From contig JAEZAD010000017.1 in assembly GCA_023430565.1 (NCBI GenBank), positions 1 through 38,935 on the forward strand: a stretch of DNA of 38,935 nucleotides, read 5' to 3'. The position numbers were made by a program, and so were the translations under genes. The stretch's first letter is position 1, and the number at the start of each line of letters is the position of its first letter. Of the stretch, positions 1-8,967 are shown piece after piece. This DNA comes from Verrucomicrobiota bacterium. GTDB lineage: Bacteria; Verrucomicrobiota; Verrucomicrobiia; Opitutales; Opitutaceae. The notes beneath the pieces were generated by a model, which had not been told where the DNA came from, searched no databases, and saw only the letters and a list, made by a program, of their open reading frames with translations.

Positions 1-1659
1 ATAGGTCACCGGGAACGGCACCTCGATCGCCCGCACGTCCGTCTCGAAGCTGAACGGTCTCACCATTCTGAATACGGTGAAACGAGCATCGTGCTCCAAA
101 TACGGCCGCCCGCGCACCGTCAGCGCCTTGACCTCCGCCAACCGGTCGAATTCCCGCGCCACCGCATAGTGCTCGCGCAACAATCCCGGCTTCGCCCGCT
201 CGATTCGCTCCACCTCGAACGGCCGCAACACCACCCACCTCGGCTGCAGCTCGAAAATCAACCTTCCCCACTCCTCGCCCACCGCCGTCCGCGCCTGCAC
301 CATTTTCCGCGACGACATCCCGGGATAGTCGAACGTTTCGAGTCCCGAAAAGAAACCGATATACCCGAGCGGCTCCATGAACACCGTGTCGCCCGGCGCC
401 GCGTTCGCCTTCAGCCACTCGCCGATTTTCCGCCGCGTCCCGTCCTCCACGATCCGCTGCTGCGCCGCCACCTGGCGTGCCACCTCCCAAGTCAGCCAAC
501 CGCCGCCGATCGTCATCAAACCCGCGCCCGCCAACACCACGCCCCTCACCGCCGAACGCCGCGCCGCCATTCCTTGCGACCACACTCCACCCAGACTCAA
601 CAGGGCCAGCAGCGTTGTGCTCGGCACATACCACGGAAACGGAAAATACGGAAAGTAGCTCAGGTAAACATGCGCGCCGAAAAACGCGAAAGACGCCACG
701 CGCGTCTCCCTCCGCACGCCCGGCACGATCCATAACAACGCGCACACCGTCGCGAGCGCCCGCGCGACCCACACCACCGGCGCCGGCCAGCCGCCCATCA
801 CATAATACGACGGCAAAAACGCGCTCTCGAGCGTCGTGCCGCTCGTCCACGTCCAATACGGCAGGCCGACCGCCGTCCGGATCAGTTCCCACCCCGTATG
901 GTCGCCACCAATACTCCCTTTCGCCGCGATCGTGTGCGGAATCGGCGATCCGTAATACCACGCCGCCCAGATCAACCACGGCGCATACAACACCGTCGTC
1001 AACGCTCCCGCCCGCAAAAACGCGCCCAGCATCGCCCGCCGCGACACCCCCGACTCCGCCTCTCGGTTGAACAGCCAGAATCCCGCCGCGATCAGTGCGA
1101 CATAGATAAAGCTGTCCGGCCGCGTCCACATCAGTCCCGCCCAGGCCGTTCCCAAATGTATCCAGCTCCTGGAGTCGACCCGCAGATGCGCCCAAAACGC
1201 ATACGCCAGAAACAACAGCATCCACGCCGTCTCCATTCCGTTGATCGTGAAATCCAGCGACTTCGCATCGAGCGCCACCGCCCCGACCACAAACGCGACC
1301 GCCCACCGCGCCTGCCGCAGCCGCTCACCGATCGCCACGATCAGCGCCGCCGCGCCCCCGAAAGCCGCCGCACACCACCCGCGAAAAATCCACAGTGCGA
1401 TCTCGTCCGACGTATTGCCCGTCAACGCCAGCGCCGCCGCCGGCAGCAGCACACCCAGCGGCGACGTAAACGTGTGCAGCCGCTCGCCGACATTGAAGAC
1501 CAGCCCCTCACCCATCGCCAGATTCCGACTCGAGCGATACGTGATGTAATAGTCCTCCCACACATGCTGCGTGAACGCGGCGAAAACGATCGCGAGTCCG
1601 AACGCCGCGAAAAACGCCAGTCCCGAAGCCGACCCTACGAAACGCCGAATCGAGATCAT
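1..1659 (-). CDS. Multi-pass membrane glycosyltransferase-like protein (GT-C type), C-terminus cut by window edge
   Basis: An open frame of 553 codons runs from the ATG at 1659 leftward off the window without a stop. The N-terminus has one hydrophobic helix (about residues 12-30), then an external loop with an acidic pair E35-D36 followed by YYITYRSSRNL and GEGLVFN.GER. This loop pattern is what GT-C polyprenyl-phosphate-sugar glycosyltransferases (GT39/ArnT/AftB-like) show after their first helix, where an acidic pair is catalytic. Roughly ten further hydrophobic segments follow, then a soluble C-terminal part from about residue 400. Predicted role: transfer of a sugar from a lipid-phosphate donor on the periplasmic face. 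The substrate cannot be told. It starts 25 bases after the dGTPase stop on the same strand, so the two are probably cotranscribed. Confidence 0.7.
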   Translation of the reverse strand, partial: MISIRRFVGSASGLAFFAAFGLAIVFAAFTQHVWEDYYITYRSSRNLAMGEGLVFNVGERLHTFTSPLGVLLPAAALALTGNTSDEIALWIFRGWCAAAFGGAAALIVAIGERLRQARWAVAFVVGAVALDAKSLDFTINGMETAWMLLFLAYAFWAHLRVDSRSWIHLGTAWAGLMWTRPDSFIYVALIAAGFWLFNREAESGVSRRAMLGAFLRAGALTTVLYAPWLIWAAWYYGSPIPHTIAAKGSIGGDHTGWELIRTAVGLPYWTWTSGTTLESAFLPSYYVMGGWPAPVVWVARALATVCALLWIVPGVRRETRVASFAFFGAHVYLSYFPYFPFPWYVPSTTLLALLSLGGVWSQGMAARRSAVRGVVLAGAGLMTIGGGWLTWEVARQVAAQQRIVEDGTRRKIGEWLKANAAPGDTVFMEPLGYIGFFSGLETFDYPGMSSRKMVQARTAVGEEWGRLIFELQPRWVVLRPFEVERIERAKPGLLREHYAVAREFDRLAEVKALTVRGRPYLEHDARFTVFRMVRPFSFETDVRAIEVPFPVTY

Positions 1660-1684
1660 CGTTCGCCTGCGCGGTCCTGGCCTC

Positions 1685-2953
1685 TCAACTCAAATCACGG
1701 ATCGACCCGAACTCCGGATCGAACAACCGCCGATACGTCCGCACGATCCCGCCATCCGTCAGCCCCGCGAGATAATCGCAGATCTGCCGCGCCTTCCCCG
1801 CCGGCGTCTTTTCCGCCTCGATCAGCTTGCCCACCCGCGGCGGCAGGATGTGGATCACGCGCGCGCCCTTCACCACGTGGTTCCGCCACGCCGAATCCCA
1901 CAAATCGAACAACACCCGCCGCGCCTTGTGCTCGATCTGCTGCAGCTGCGGGCTCTCGAAAATGATGTCGTTCGCCATCTTTTTGAAGAACTGCGCCTCC
2001 GCCTCCGCGTCCGCGCTCACCACCAGTTCGAACCGATAACGATTCGTCGCCTCCGCCATGAAATTTTTCCGCTCCCGCAACCGGCACGCCGTGATGAACG
2101 CCCCGATCTTTTGCGAGAACACGCTCTCGAGCCGGTCCGCCCGGATCGCGTCGAATAATGTATCCAGCATCCGCTGACGCGGCGCATCGATCGCCTCGCC
2201 TGCCGCCCATTCCCCGATTCGCGCCTCGTTCAAGAATCCCGCCCGCACGCCGTCCACAATGTCGTTGAGCGAATACGCCGCATCGTCCGCCCAGTCCATG
2301 ATCTGGCATTCGATGCTCTTGAACGCATTCAACTTCTCCCCGCTGCGCAGCTCCCGGGGAATCGCCGCCCCGCCAAACACGAAGCCCCGCACCGTCTTCT
2401 GCGGGTCGTAGAGAAAGTGATTCGCCGGCGGCTTCGGAAACTCGGAAAACAGTTTCTTGTATTTCAGCACGCCATCGAGCAGCGCCCGCGTCGGCTGCAT
2501 CCCGCGCACGCTCGTCTCGTTCTGAATCATCGTCTCCGTCAACAGATGCAGCGTCTGCGCGTTGCCTTCGAAACCGCCCCATTGCACCATCAACTCCTGC
2601 AGCGTCCGCTCGCCCGAATGCCCGAACGGCGGATGCCCCAGATCGTGCGCGAGGCACACCGCCTCCACCAGATCGCCGTCGATAAAAAAGTCGTCCTTCA
2701 ACGGCGCCCCGCGGGTCTGCAGATAATGGCAGATCGACCGCCCGATCTGCGCCACTTCCATCGAGTGCGTCAGCCGGGTGCGATAAAAGTCATATTCGCC
2801 CGACAAAAAAACCTGCGTCTTCGACTGCAGCTTTCGGAACGCATGCGCGTGAATGATCCGGTCGCGATCGATCTGAAAGGCGTTGCGATAGTCCGTTTTG
2901 CGCTCGCCGCCATAGGTCTCGACGTCGAAGGCGTTGTAGAAGCGATTCGGCAT
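1685..2953 (-). CDS. dgt: Deoxyguanosinetriphosphate triphosphohydrolase (dGTPase), HD superfamily
   Basis: 422 residues. The enzyme hydrolyses dGTP (or dNTPs generally in the dgt-like group) to deoxynucleoside and triphosphate and so sets dNTP pools. The HD metal site is complete: H63 in RLTHS, the H103-D104 pair in AHDLGHPPFGHSGE (residues 102-115), and D220 before WADDAAY. The N-terminal DYRNAFQIDRDRIIHAHAFRKLQ segment matches the conserved front of the dGTPase family. Length fits the short dgt-like class rather than the roughly 500-residue E. coli Dgt. The ATG at 2953 faces the divergent alkyltransferase gene across only 35 bases. The membrane protein gene follows 25 bases after its stop. 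Confidence 0.92.
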   Translation of the reverse strand: MPNRFYNAFDVETYGGERKTDYRNAFQIDRDRIIHAHAFRKLQSKTQVFLSGEYDFYRTRLTHSMEVAQIGRSICHYLQTRGAPLKDDFFIDGDLVEAVCLAHDLGHPPFGHSGERTLQELMVQWGGFEGNAQTLHLLTETMIQNETSVRGMQPTRALLDGVLKYKKLFSEFPKPPANHFLYDPQKTVRGFVFGGAAIPRELRSGEKLNAFKSIECQIMDWADDAAYSLNDIVDGVRAGFLNEARIGEWAAGEAIDAPRQRMLDTLFDAIRADRLESVFSQKIGAFITACRLRERKNFMAEATNRYRFELVVSADAEAEAQFFKKMANDIIFESPQLQQIEHKARRVLFDLWDSAWRNHVVKGARVIHILPPRVGKLIEAEKTPAGKARQICDYLAGLTDGGIVRTYRRLFDPEFGSIRDLS

Positions 2954-2988
2954 GAAATCGCTTCGACACGACTAGCAAGCCGCCCACG

Positions 2989-3489
2989 ATGCAAACCCTT
3001 ATGCGCCGCGCCACGTTCGACACCCCGCTCGGCCGCTGCGCCGTCTCGTGGCGCCACGCCGGCCTCACGGGCTTCGAGCTCCCCGAAGCGTCTTCGCTCC
3101 CCGGCGACGACACCGCGCCACCGGCCGACATCCTCCGCATCGTCGATCGCGTGCGCCTTCACCTGTCCGGGCAGTTTCAGGATTTTTCCGATCTCCGCTA
3201 CGACTTCTCCGACATTCCCGATTTCAACCTCGCCGTCCTCCGCGCAACCTTGCGTATCCCCTCCGGCGCTACGAGCACCTACGGCGCCCTCGCCGCCGCG
3301 TTGGATCAACCCGCCGCCGCCAGCCGCGCCGTCGGCGCCGCCCTCGGCGCCAACCGCTGGCCGCTCCTCATCCCCTGTCATCGCATCGTCGCCGCCGACG
3401 GCCGCATGACCGGCTTTTCCGGCCCCGGCGGCGTTCGCACCAAGACCCGCCTGCTCGCACTCGAAGGCGCGCAACTTCTCTCCGAGTAA
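2989..3489 (+). CDS. ogt: O6-alkylguanine-DNA alkyltransferase (methylated-DNA-cysteine methyltransferase)
   Basis: 166 residues. It repairs O6-alkylguanine by moving the alkyl group irreversibly to its own cysteine. The active site PCHRIV is at residues 129-134 with acceptor C130, preceded by GATSTYGALA (residues 93-102) and a helix-turn-helix-like stretch rich in alanine (AVGAALGANR), and followed by the G.TK.RLL.LEGA end. There is no AraC/Ada methyl-sensing domain, so it is a stand-alone Ogt/MGMT type. The start is uncertain: the ATGs at 2989 and 3001 are both possible and neither has an SD. It is divergent from dgt with a 35-base shared promoter gap; both act on nucleotide or DNA quality. 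Confidence 0.92.
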   Translation: MQTLMRRATFDTPLGRCAVSWRHAGLTGFELPEASSLPGDDTAPPADILRIVDRVRLHLSGQFQDFSDLRYDFSDIPDFNLAVLRATLRIPSGATSTYGALAAALDQPAAASRAVGAALGANRWPLLIPCHRIVAADGRMTGFSGPGGVRTKTRLLALEGAQLLSE

Positions 3490-3498
3490 GCCTCCGCG

Positions 3499-3888
3499 TC
3501 AGTGCAACCCCGGCTCCCGCGGATACCGACCGTCATCGAGCCGATAGCCTCGCGGTGTTGTTTCCCGCGCGCTCGGAAGCGTGGCGCGAACAAGCTTCGA
3601 CAGCCGTCCGACCGAGACGCGAATCTTCAGCCGTCGCCGCAGCATCCCGTGGTTCCACGGATGCATGTCGAAATCGTCGAGTTCGGCTTCGAGATCGTTC
3701 GCACACGTCAGCGACCCGACTCTCGAAATCAGATCGTAGTCGGCCAGGAAATGCTCGTCGTGCCACCAGCGAAAAATCCACGCCACCGGCAGCGCGCGCC
3801 GATGCAGGCACCGCCAGAACACGGCTCCCATGTAGCGTTCGGGTGGGATTTTCCATCGACCGCACACCAGCTCGGCAAACGTTTGCAT
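3499..3888 (-). CDS. Small conserved-looking protein of unknown function
   Basis: I do not recognise the family. The frame is open to 3915, but the ATG at 3888 has a strong GGAGG six bases upstream (3895-3899), so I choose this start; it gives 129 residues. The protein is rich in Trp and Arg (RWKIPPERYMGAVFWRC, VAWIFRWWHDEHFLADYDLI), with an acidic stretch ANDLEAELDDFDMHPWNHG in the middle and a basic C-terminus (MLRRRLKIRVSVGRLSKLVRA). It has no signal peptide and no membrane helix. The good RBS and the structured composition argue that it is real although it lies between two plus-strand genes. Its stop is 9 bases from the convergent alkyltransferase gene. Confidence 0.6.
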   Translation of the reverse strand: MQTFAELVCGRWKIPPERYMGAVFWRCLHRRALPVAWIFRWWHDEHFLADYDLISRVGSLTCANDLEAELDDFDMHPWNHGMLRRRLKIRVSVGRLSKLVRATLPSARETTPRGYRLDDGRYPREPGLH

Positions 3889-3894
3889 GCACCA

Positions 3895-3899
3895 CCTCC
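3895..3899 (-). promoter_or_regulatory. Strong Shine-Dalgarno for the 129-residue gene
   Basis: On the minus strand GGAGG sits 6 bases before the ATG at 3888. It decides this start over the in-frame ATG at 3915, and it stands out because most genes in the window have no recognisable SD. Confidence 0.65.
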
Positions 3900-3935
3900 A
3901 CCGCAAGGCTCGCACGAACTCGAACCTGTTGCACG

Positions 3936-3941
3936 ACTATA
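3936..3941 (-). promoter_or_regulatory. Possible -10 element (TATAGT) for the 129-residue gene
   Basis: TATAGT on the minus strand is one mismatch from TATAAT and lies about 48 bases upstream of the start codon. A TCGACA-like -35 lies only about 14 bases further up, which is short. The surrounding 30 bases are AT-richer than the neighbourhood. Weak prediction. Confidence 0.25.
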
Positions 3942-4028
3942 ACCTGCGCGTTTTTTGTCGACTGGCCGCGCGCATATTTCGCCCGCTAAGAAGTTGTTTC
4001 ACGGCCACCCCGCGCTAGCGTCCCGCCC

Positions 4029-5072
4029 ATGCAAAAAACCATGCGGGCAATCGCGAAACTGCGCGCCGGTCCCGGGCTCGCCCTCATCGACGCACCCGTG
4101 CCCGCCCCCGGCGTCAACGACGTGCTGATCCGTGTCCGCCGCACCTCCATCTGCGGGACCGATGTCCACATCTACAACTGGGACAACTGGGCCGCCAAAA
4201 CGATCAAGCCCCCCATGATCGTCGGCCACGAATTCGTCGGCGTCATCGAAGCCGTCGGCGCCAACGTGCAGGGCTACAAAAAAGGCGACGTCGTCGACGG
4301 CGAGGGCCACATCGTCTGCGGCCGCTGCCGCAACTGCCTCGCGGGCCGGCGTCACCTTTGCAAGGATACGCGCGGCATTGGCGTCGATCGCGACGGTGCG
4401 TTCGCCGAATTTCTCTGCATCCCCGCGAGCAACGCCGTGCACGTCGACCCTTCCATCCCGCTCGACGTCCTCTCCTGCTTCGATCCACTCGGCAACGCCA
4501 CCCACACCGCGCTGCAGTTCGACCTCGTCGGCGAGGACGTCCTCATCACCGGTGCCGGCCCCATCGGCTGCATGGCCACCGCCATCGCCCGCCAGGCCGG
4601 GGCGCGCAAGGTCGTTGTGACCGACGTCAACCCCGAGCGCCTCGCCCTTGCCACCACGATGGGCGCCACGCGTGTGATCGACGTTTCGAGAGAAAACATT
4701 TCCGACGTCCAGAAGGACGTCGGCATGAAGGAAGGCTTCGACGTCGGCCTCGAAATGTCCGGCAGCCCCCGCGCACTGAACGACATGATCGACAACATGG
4801 CGCACGGCGGTCGCATCGCACTCCTCGGCATCATGCCCGAACGCACTGCCGTCGACTGGAACAAGGTCATCTTCAACATGCTCACGATCCGCGGCATCTA
4901 CGGACGCGAAATGTATGAGACGTGGTATAAGATGACCGCCCTCATCCAAAGCGGCCTCGATATCTCGCCGGTCATCACCCACCGCTTCCACTACTCCGAT
5001 TTCCAGCAGGCCTTCGACCTCATGCGCTCCGGTAATTCCGGCAAAATCATCCTCGACTGGGACGCCCGCTAG
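4029..5072 (+). CDS. tdh: L-threonine 3-dehydrogenase
   Basis: 347 residues; Tdh from E. coli has 341. It oxidises L-threonine with NAD+ to 2-amino-3-ketobutyrate. It is a zinc-dependent medium-chain dehydrogenase: catalytic zinc ligands C42 (SICGTDVHIYNWDNWA) and H67-E68 (VGHEFVG), the structural zinc lobe C97, C100, C103 and C111, and the NAD-binding GAGPIG at 175-180. The CGTDVHIYNWDNWA block and the WYKMTALIQSGLDISPVITHRF end are characteristic of Tdh rather than of other MDR enzymes. The start could also be the ATG at 4041, and no SD marks either. Its usual partner kbl (aminoketobutyrate CoA ligase) is not in this window, so the product may go to aminoacetone or kbl may be elsewhere. Confidence 0.93.
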   Translation: MQKTMRAIAKLRAGPGLALIDAPVPAPGVNDVLIRVRRTSICGTDVHIYNWDNWAAKTIKPPMIVGHEFVGVIEAVGANVQGYKKGDVVDGEGHIVCGRCRNCLAGRRHLCKDTRGIGVDRDGAFAEFLCIPASNAVHVDPSIPLDVLSCFDPLGNATHTALQFDLVGEDVLITGAGPIGCMATAIARQAGARKVVVTDVNPERLALATTMGATRVIDVSRENISDVQKDVGMKEGFDVGLEMSGSPRALNDMIDNMAHGGRIALLGIMPERTAVDWNKVIFNMLTIRGIYGREMYETWYKMTALIQSGLDISPVITHRFHYSDFQQAFDLMRSGNSGKIILDWDAR

Positions 5073-5102
5073 CCCGTCGCCGCGAGCCCCCGGAACTCCG
5101 CT

Positions 5103-5948
5103 TCACCGCCCCGCCGCTTTCGGTCGATACGTCGTCAGCCACATCCCCGCCAGCACAAGCGCACCGGCGATTCCGAGCCGCGCGGTAAACGGCTCGTCGA
5201 GCAACCACACGCCCGACGCCGCCGTCAAAACCGGCACGAGCAACTGCACCGTCCCCGCCTCGATCGCGCTCAGCGCGGGCAGCACCCGCGCCCACAACGC
5301 ATACGCGAGCGCCGTCGTGATCGCCCCCATGCCCAGCCCGAGCACGAGCCCAAACGTCGTGAAACGCAGCGCATCCCGCTCGGCCCACGCGAGCAGCGGC
5401 AACAAAAGCGCCACGCCCAGAAAACTGCGCGCATTCGTCACGAACGCCTCGCCCCGCTTTCTCAACAACAACGAATACGCCCCCCACGTCGCTCCGGTGA
5501 AGGCCAGCAATCCGACGCCGAGCACCGTCGTGCCTTCCACTTTCCCCAACGCCAGCACGCCCACTCCCGCGAGTGCCACCAGCGCGCCGATCGCCGCCCG
5601 CACCGAGGGTCGTCCGCCGCCCAACGTCATCGTCGCGATCACCAGCGCGTAAAACACGAACGTGCCCGCCGCCGCCGTGATGTGCCGGTAACCATAGCCG
5701 ATCGCCAGCGCATACCCCGCGAGAAACAACACGAGGCCCGCATCCTTCGCGCGCGGACACACCTCGCGCCCCCGGCCTTGCGCCGCCAGCACGAGCGCCA
5801 GCATCGCCGCGCCCGCCGCAAATCTCGCGATCGTCACGCCCGCCGGATCCATCCAGCCACCGCCCACCAGAAATCGCGTGATGAGGCTGTTCGCCGCGAA
5901 ACACACCATCACCACCAGCACGAGCCCAAGGGTCAGCGGCCTCGTCAT
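5103..5948 (-). CDS. EamA-family (DMT superfamily) inner-membrane transporter
   Basis: 281 residues with about ten hydrophobic helices arranged as two EamA repeats (roughly residues 5-135 and 145-275), the standard drug/metabolite transporter layout. Conserved features include the N-terminal FAANSLITRFL helix, the mid-protein GATWGAYSLLLRK start of repeat two, and the WLLDEPFTARLGIAGALVLAG end typical of RhaT/YdcZ/EamA proteins. The substrate is unknown; family members export amino acids or other metabolites. It converges on tdh with a 30-base gap in which I see no terminator. Confidence 0.85.
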   Translation of the reverse strand: MTRPLTLGLVLVVMVCFAANSLITRFLVGGGWMDPAGVTIARFAAGAAMLALVLAAQGRGREVCPRAKDAGLVLFLAGYALAIGYGYRHITAAAGTFVFYALVIATMTLGGGRPSVRAAIGALVALAGVGVLALGKVEGTTVLGVGLLAFTGATWGAYSLLLRKRGEAFVTNARSFLGVALLLPLLAWAERDALRFTTFGLVLGLGMGAITTALAYALWARVLPALSAIEAGTVQLLVPVLTAASGVWLLDEPFTARLGIAGALVLAGMWLTTYRPKAAGR

Positions 5949-5982
5949 ACGGCAGGCGAGCGTCCGCGCAACCCGCCCGCTG

Positions 5983-8868
5983 TCAAACTCGTCCGGATCG
6001 CCTCGACGTGCCCACGCCCGCGGTCGGCGCCGCCAGGATCAGCCGCACCGCGTCCAACCGCAGTCGCGCCGTCTCGATCGCCGCGCGGGTCCGTTCCAGC
6101 TGCTCGCGCGCCAGCGCCACTTCTTCCGGCCGCACGTGATCGTTCACCCGCTGCAGCTGCACCAGCCGCTCCAGCTCGGTCTCCAAAGCCGCCTTCGCCC
6201 GCTCGAGCGCACTCGCCCGCAACGGCTGCGCCCGCGTCTCCCCCGCCGCGGCCGCCGCCTCCGCCATCGCTTTCACGCGCGACGCGTCGAAACCGGGCTG
6301 CTCCAGGAAACGATGAATCTCCGCTTCGCTCGCGAGCCCCATCACGTCCGCCGACGGATGCTCGTCCGTCACATCGCCGCCTCGCAGATCCACCAACACC
6401 CGCACCGGCTGGGGCGCCAGAAACTGGTCCACCTGCCAGCGACTCTCCGCGACCGCCTCCAGCACGAACAACGCTTCCAACAATAATCCCGGACGCTCCG
6501 CCGGCATCGTCACGAACGCTGTCGTGCCCGCCGGCGAATCGATCAGGAGATCGAGCGTGTCCTGCACGAGCAAATGATCCGCCGACAGAAACCGGATATC
6601 CTCGCGCACGATCGCGCGTTGGCGATCGAACGTCGTGAGCATTCCCTCCGCTGGCAGCGACGGAAACGCCTCGATGAACGCATGACTCGGATCGAGAAAT
6701 ACGTCGCCTTCCTCATGCTCGCGCACGCGCACCCCGAAATGATCGAGCAACGCGATCAAGTTCCCGCGCAACGACGTGTCTCCATCCGCCTCGCGCACCC
6801 GCGCGATCACGCGCTCCGCCTCGCCGCGATCGAACGAATTCAACTCCAGCAAACGGTCGCGCCCTTTCTGCAGCTTCGCATTCAGCACACGACGAAACTC
6901 CGACGTCTCTCCGACAAACGTCTCGAGTTCCTCGCGCGCCCCCTCGCGTCCGCCCCGCCCATGCCGTTGCGCGAGCTCGAGCAGCCGCCCGCGAAACGCC
7001 TCGAGATACTCGTTGCCGCCGTGCAGCGGTGTTTCGAACGCGTCGAGCCCGCGGTGATACCACTCGACCACGCACTCGTCGGCGCTGCCCACGATATACG
7101 GCACATGCACCCGGATCGTCTCGGTCTGCCCGATTCGATCGAGACGTCCGATGCGCTGCTCGAGCAACCCCGGATTCAGCGGCAGATCGAAAAGCACGAG
7201 GTGGTGCGCAAACTGAAAATTCCGCCCTTCGCTTCCGATCTCCGAGCAGATCAGCAATTGCGCGCCTTCCGGTTCTGCGAACCACGCCGCGTTGCGATCG
7301 CGCTGCACCAACGGCAACCCTTCGTGAAACAGCCCGACTTTCACGCTCGTTTTTTCCTGAATCGCGGCCGCGATCGCCGCAACCTTCCGCTGGAATTTGC
7401 AAATGAGCAGGACCTTCGCCGGCCGGTGCTTTCGCATCAGTTCCACCAGCCAGTCGATGCGGGGATCGTCCTTGAACGAATACCGAATCTCCGCTTCCGC
7501 GCCCGCCTCCTCCGCCTGCAGCTCGCGGGCGATCCGCGCGTGCAACGTCACGTTGTAATCTTCGATCGCCGCCGGGCAAAACCGTCGCATCGGAAATCCG
7601 CTCATCGCCGCGCGCGTGTTCCGAAACATCACCCGCCCCGTGCCATGCTGATCGAGCAGCGTCCGCAGCAGCGCCTCCCGCGCGCCCGCCCGGCCCGCAT
7701 CGAAGGCGGCCAGCCGCTGCGCGAGGCCTTCCGGATCCTTGTCGAAAATCTTCGCCAGCTTTTCCCGTTCCTTCGGCCGCAGCGGCTTTTTCTCGACGAT
7801 CTTCTCCGCGATCTCCGCCACCGTCCCGAACCCCGCCGCCTCCGCCCGAAACGCTTCCAGGTTTTTGTAGCGCGCCGGATCGAGCAGCCGCAGCCGGGCG
7901 AAATGTCCTTCGATTCCAAGCTGCATTGGCGTCGCCGTGAGCAGCAGCAGGCCCGCGCTCCGCTGCGCCAGCCGTTCAACGAGTCGATATTCCGCGCTCG
8001 CGTGCTCCGGCGTCCACGCCAGGTGATGCGCCTCGTCCACCACCACCATGTCCCAACCCGCCTCGACCGCCTGCGCTCCGCGCCGTTCGTCCTGCGCGAG
8101 AAAGCTCACGCTGCCCAGCACGAGCTGGCTCGCGAGAAACGGATTCGCTCCGGGATCGCTCTGCTCCAGCGCCGCGCAGCGCGCCTCGTCATAAATGCCG
8201 AACCACAGGTTGAAGCGCCGCAGCAGCTCGACGAACCACTGGTGCACCAGCGTCTCCGGCACCAGCACCAGCGCACGCCTCACTTTCCCCACCACGAGCA
8301 ATCGCTGCAGCACGAGACACGCCTCGATCGTTTTTCCCAGCCCCACCTCATCCGCCAGCAACACGCGCGGAATCTGCCGGGACGCCACTTCGTTCAGGAT
8401 GTAGAACTGGTGCGGAATCAGGTCGACCCTCCCGCCCAAAAACCCGCGCACCGACGACTCCCGCAGCTTCGCCCGCAATTGCAGCGCTCGTATCCGCAAA
8501 TCGAACACTTCGCTCGCATCCGTCTGGCCCGCCAGCAGCCGCTCCGCCGGCGAATTCGCCTGCATCGCATCCGAAATCTCGTCCTCACGCACGCGCCGTC
8601 CCGCCCCGACATAGACCAGCACGCCGCCCGATTCCTCGACGCGTTCGATCGTGAAGCCTGAGCCATCGCGGGCGGTCACCGTTTCCCCCGCCCGAAATTG
8701 CACCCGCTTGAGCACCGGCGTCCCAAGCGCATAAAGCCGGCGTTCGCCCGTCGCCGGAAAATTCACCGCAATGCGTTTCGCGGCCGGGTCCACCGCCGCG
8801 ACAACGCCCAGCCCCAGTTCGGGCTCCCGCTCGCTCAGGCATCGTTGGCCGACCGTTTCGAGTGACAT
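5983..8868 (-). CDS. rapA: RapA-like Swi2/Snf2 ATPase (RNA polymerase-associated protein)
   Basis: 961 residues, against 968 for E. coli RapA. RapA frees RNA polymerase stalled after transcription, using ATP to translocate. Order seen: an N-terminal region with Tudor-like strands (about 1-100), DEXX helicase core with Walker A DEVGLGKT (173-180) and Walker B DEAH (278-281), the TATPMQLG motif III, helicase C-terminal lobe with KVLLICKFQRKV and the QRIGRLDRIGQ motif VI (near 590), then a RapA-type C-terminal half rich in charged residues. The N-terminal GLGVVAAVDPAAKRIAVNFPATGERRLYA fits the RapA NTD. It is divergent from the SET gene across about 100 bases. RapA is best known from gammaproteobacteria; assignment to the RapA branch rather than another SNF2 branch is likely but not certain. 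Confidence 0.82.
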   Translation of the reverse strand: MSLETVGQRCLSEREPELGLGVVAAVDPAAKRIAVNFPATGERRLYALGTPVLKRVQFRAGETVTARDGSGFTIERVEESGGVLVYVGAGRRVREDEISDAMQANSPAERLLAGQTDASEVFDLRIRALQLRAKLRESSVRGFLGGRVDLIPHQFYILNEVASRQIPRVLLADEVGLGKTIEACLVLQRLLVVGKVRRALVLVPETLVHQWFVELLRRFNLWFGIYDEARCAALEQSDPGANPFLASQLVLGSVSFLAQDERRGAQAVEAGWDMVVVDEAHHLAWTPEHASAEYRLVERLAQRSAGLLLLTATPMQLGIEGHFARLRLLDPARYKNLEAFRAEAAGFGTVAEIAEKIVEKKPLRPKEREKLAKIFDKDPEGLAQRLAAFDAGRAGAREALLRTLLDQHGTGRVMFRNTRAAMSGFPMRRFCPAAIEDYNVTLHARIARELQAEEAGAEAEIRYSFKDDPRIDWLVELMRKHRPAKVLLICKFQRKVAAIAAAIQEKTSVKVGLFHEGLPLVQRDRNAAWFAEPEGAQLLICSEIGSEGRNFQFAHHLVLFDLPLNPGLLEQRIGRLDRIGQTETIRVHVPYIVGSADECVVEWYHRGLDAFETPLHGGNEYLEAFRGRLLELAQRHGRGGREGAREELETFVGETSEFRRVLNAKLQKGRDRLLELNSFDRGEAERVIARVREADGDTSLRGNLIALLDHFGVRVREHEEGDVFLDPSHAFIEAFPSLPAEGMLTTFDRQRAIVREDIRFLSADHLLVQDTLDLLIDSPAGTTAFVTMPAERPGLLLEALFVLEAVAESRWQVDQFLAPQPVRVLVDLRGGDVTDEHPSADVMGLASEAEIHRFLEQPGFDASRVKAMAEAAAAAGETRAQPLRASALERAKAALETELERLVQLQRVNDHVRPEEVALAREQLERTRAAIETARLRLDAVRLILAAPTAGVGTSRRSGRV

Positions 8869-8967
8869 GCCCGCATCACGTCCAAGCTCCGCCGCGTTTC
8901 AAGCGCATCCCGGCTCTCGACGCCAACTCGCAGTTGCCAAACCCCGCCGACCGCTTACCGAGTCCGC

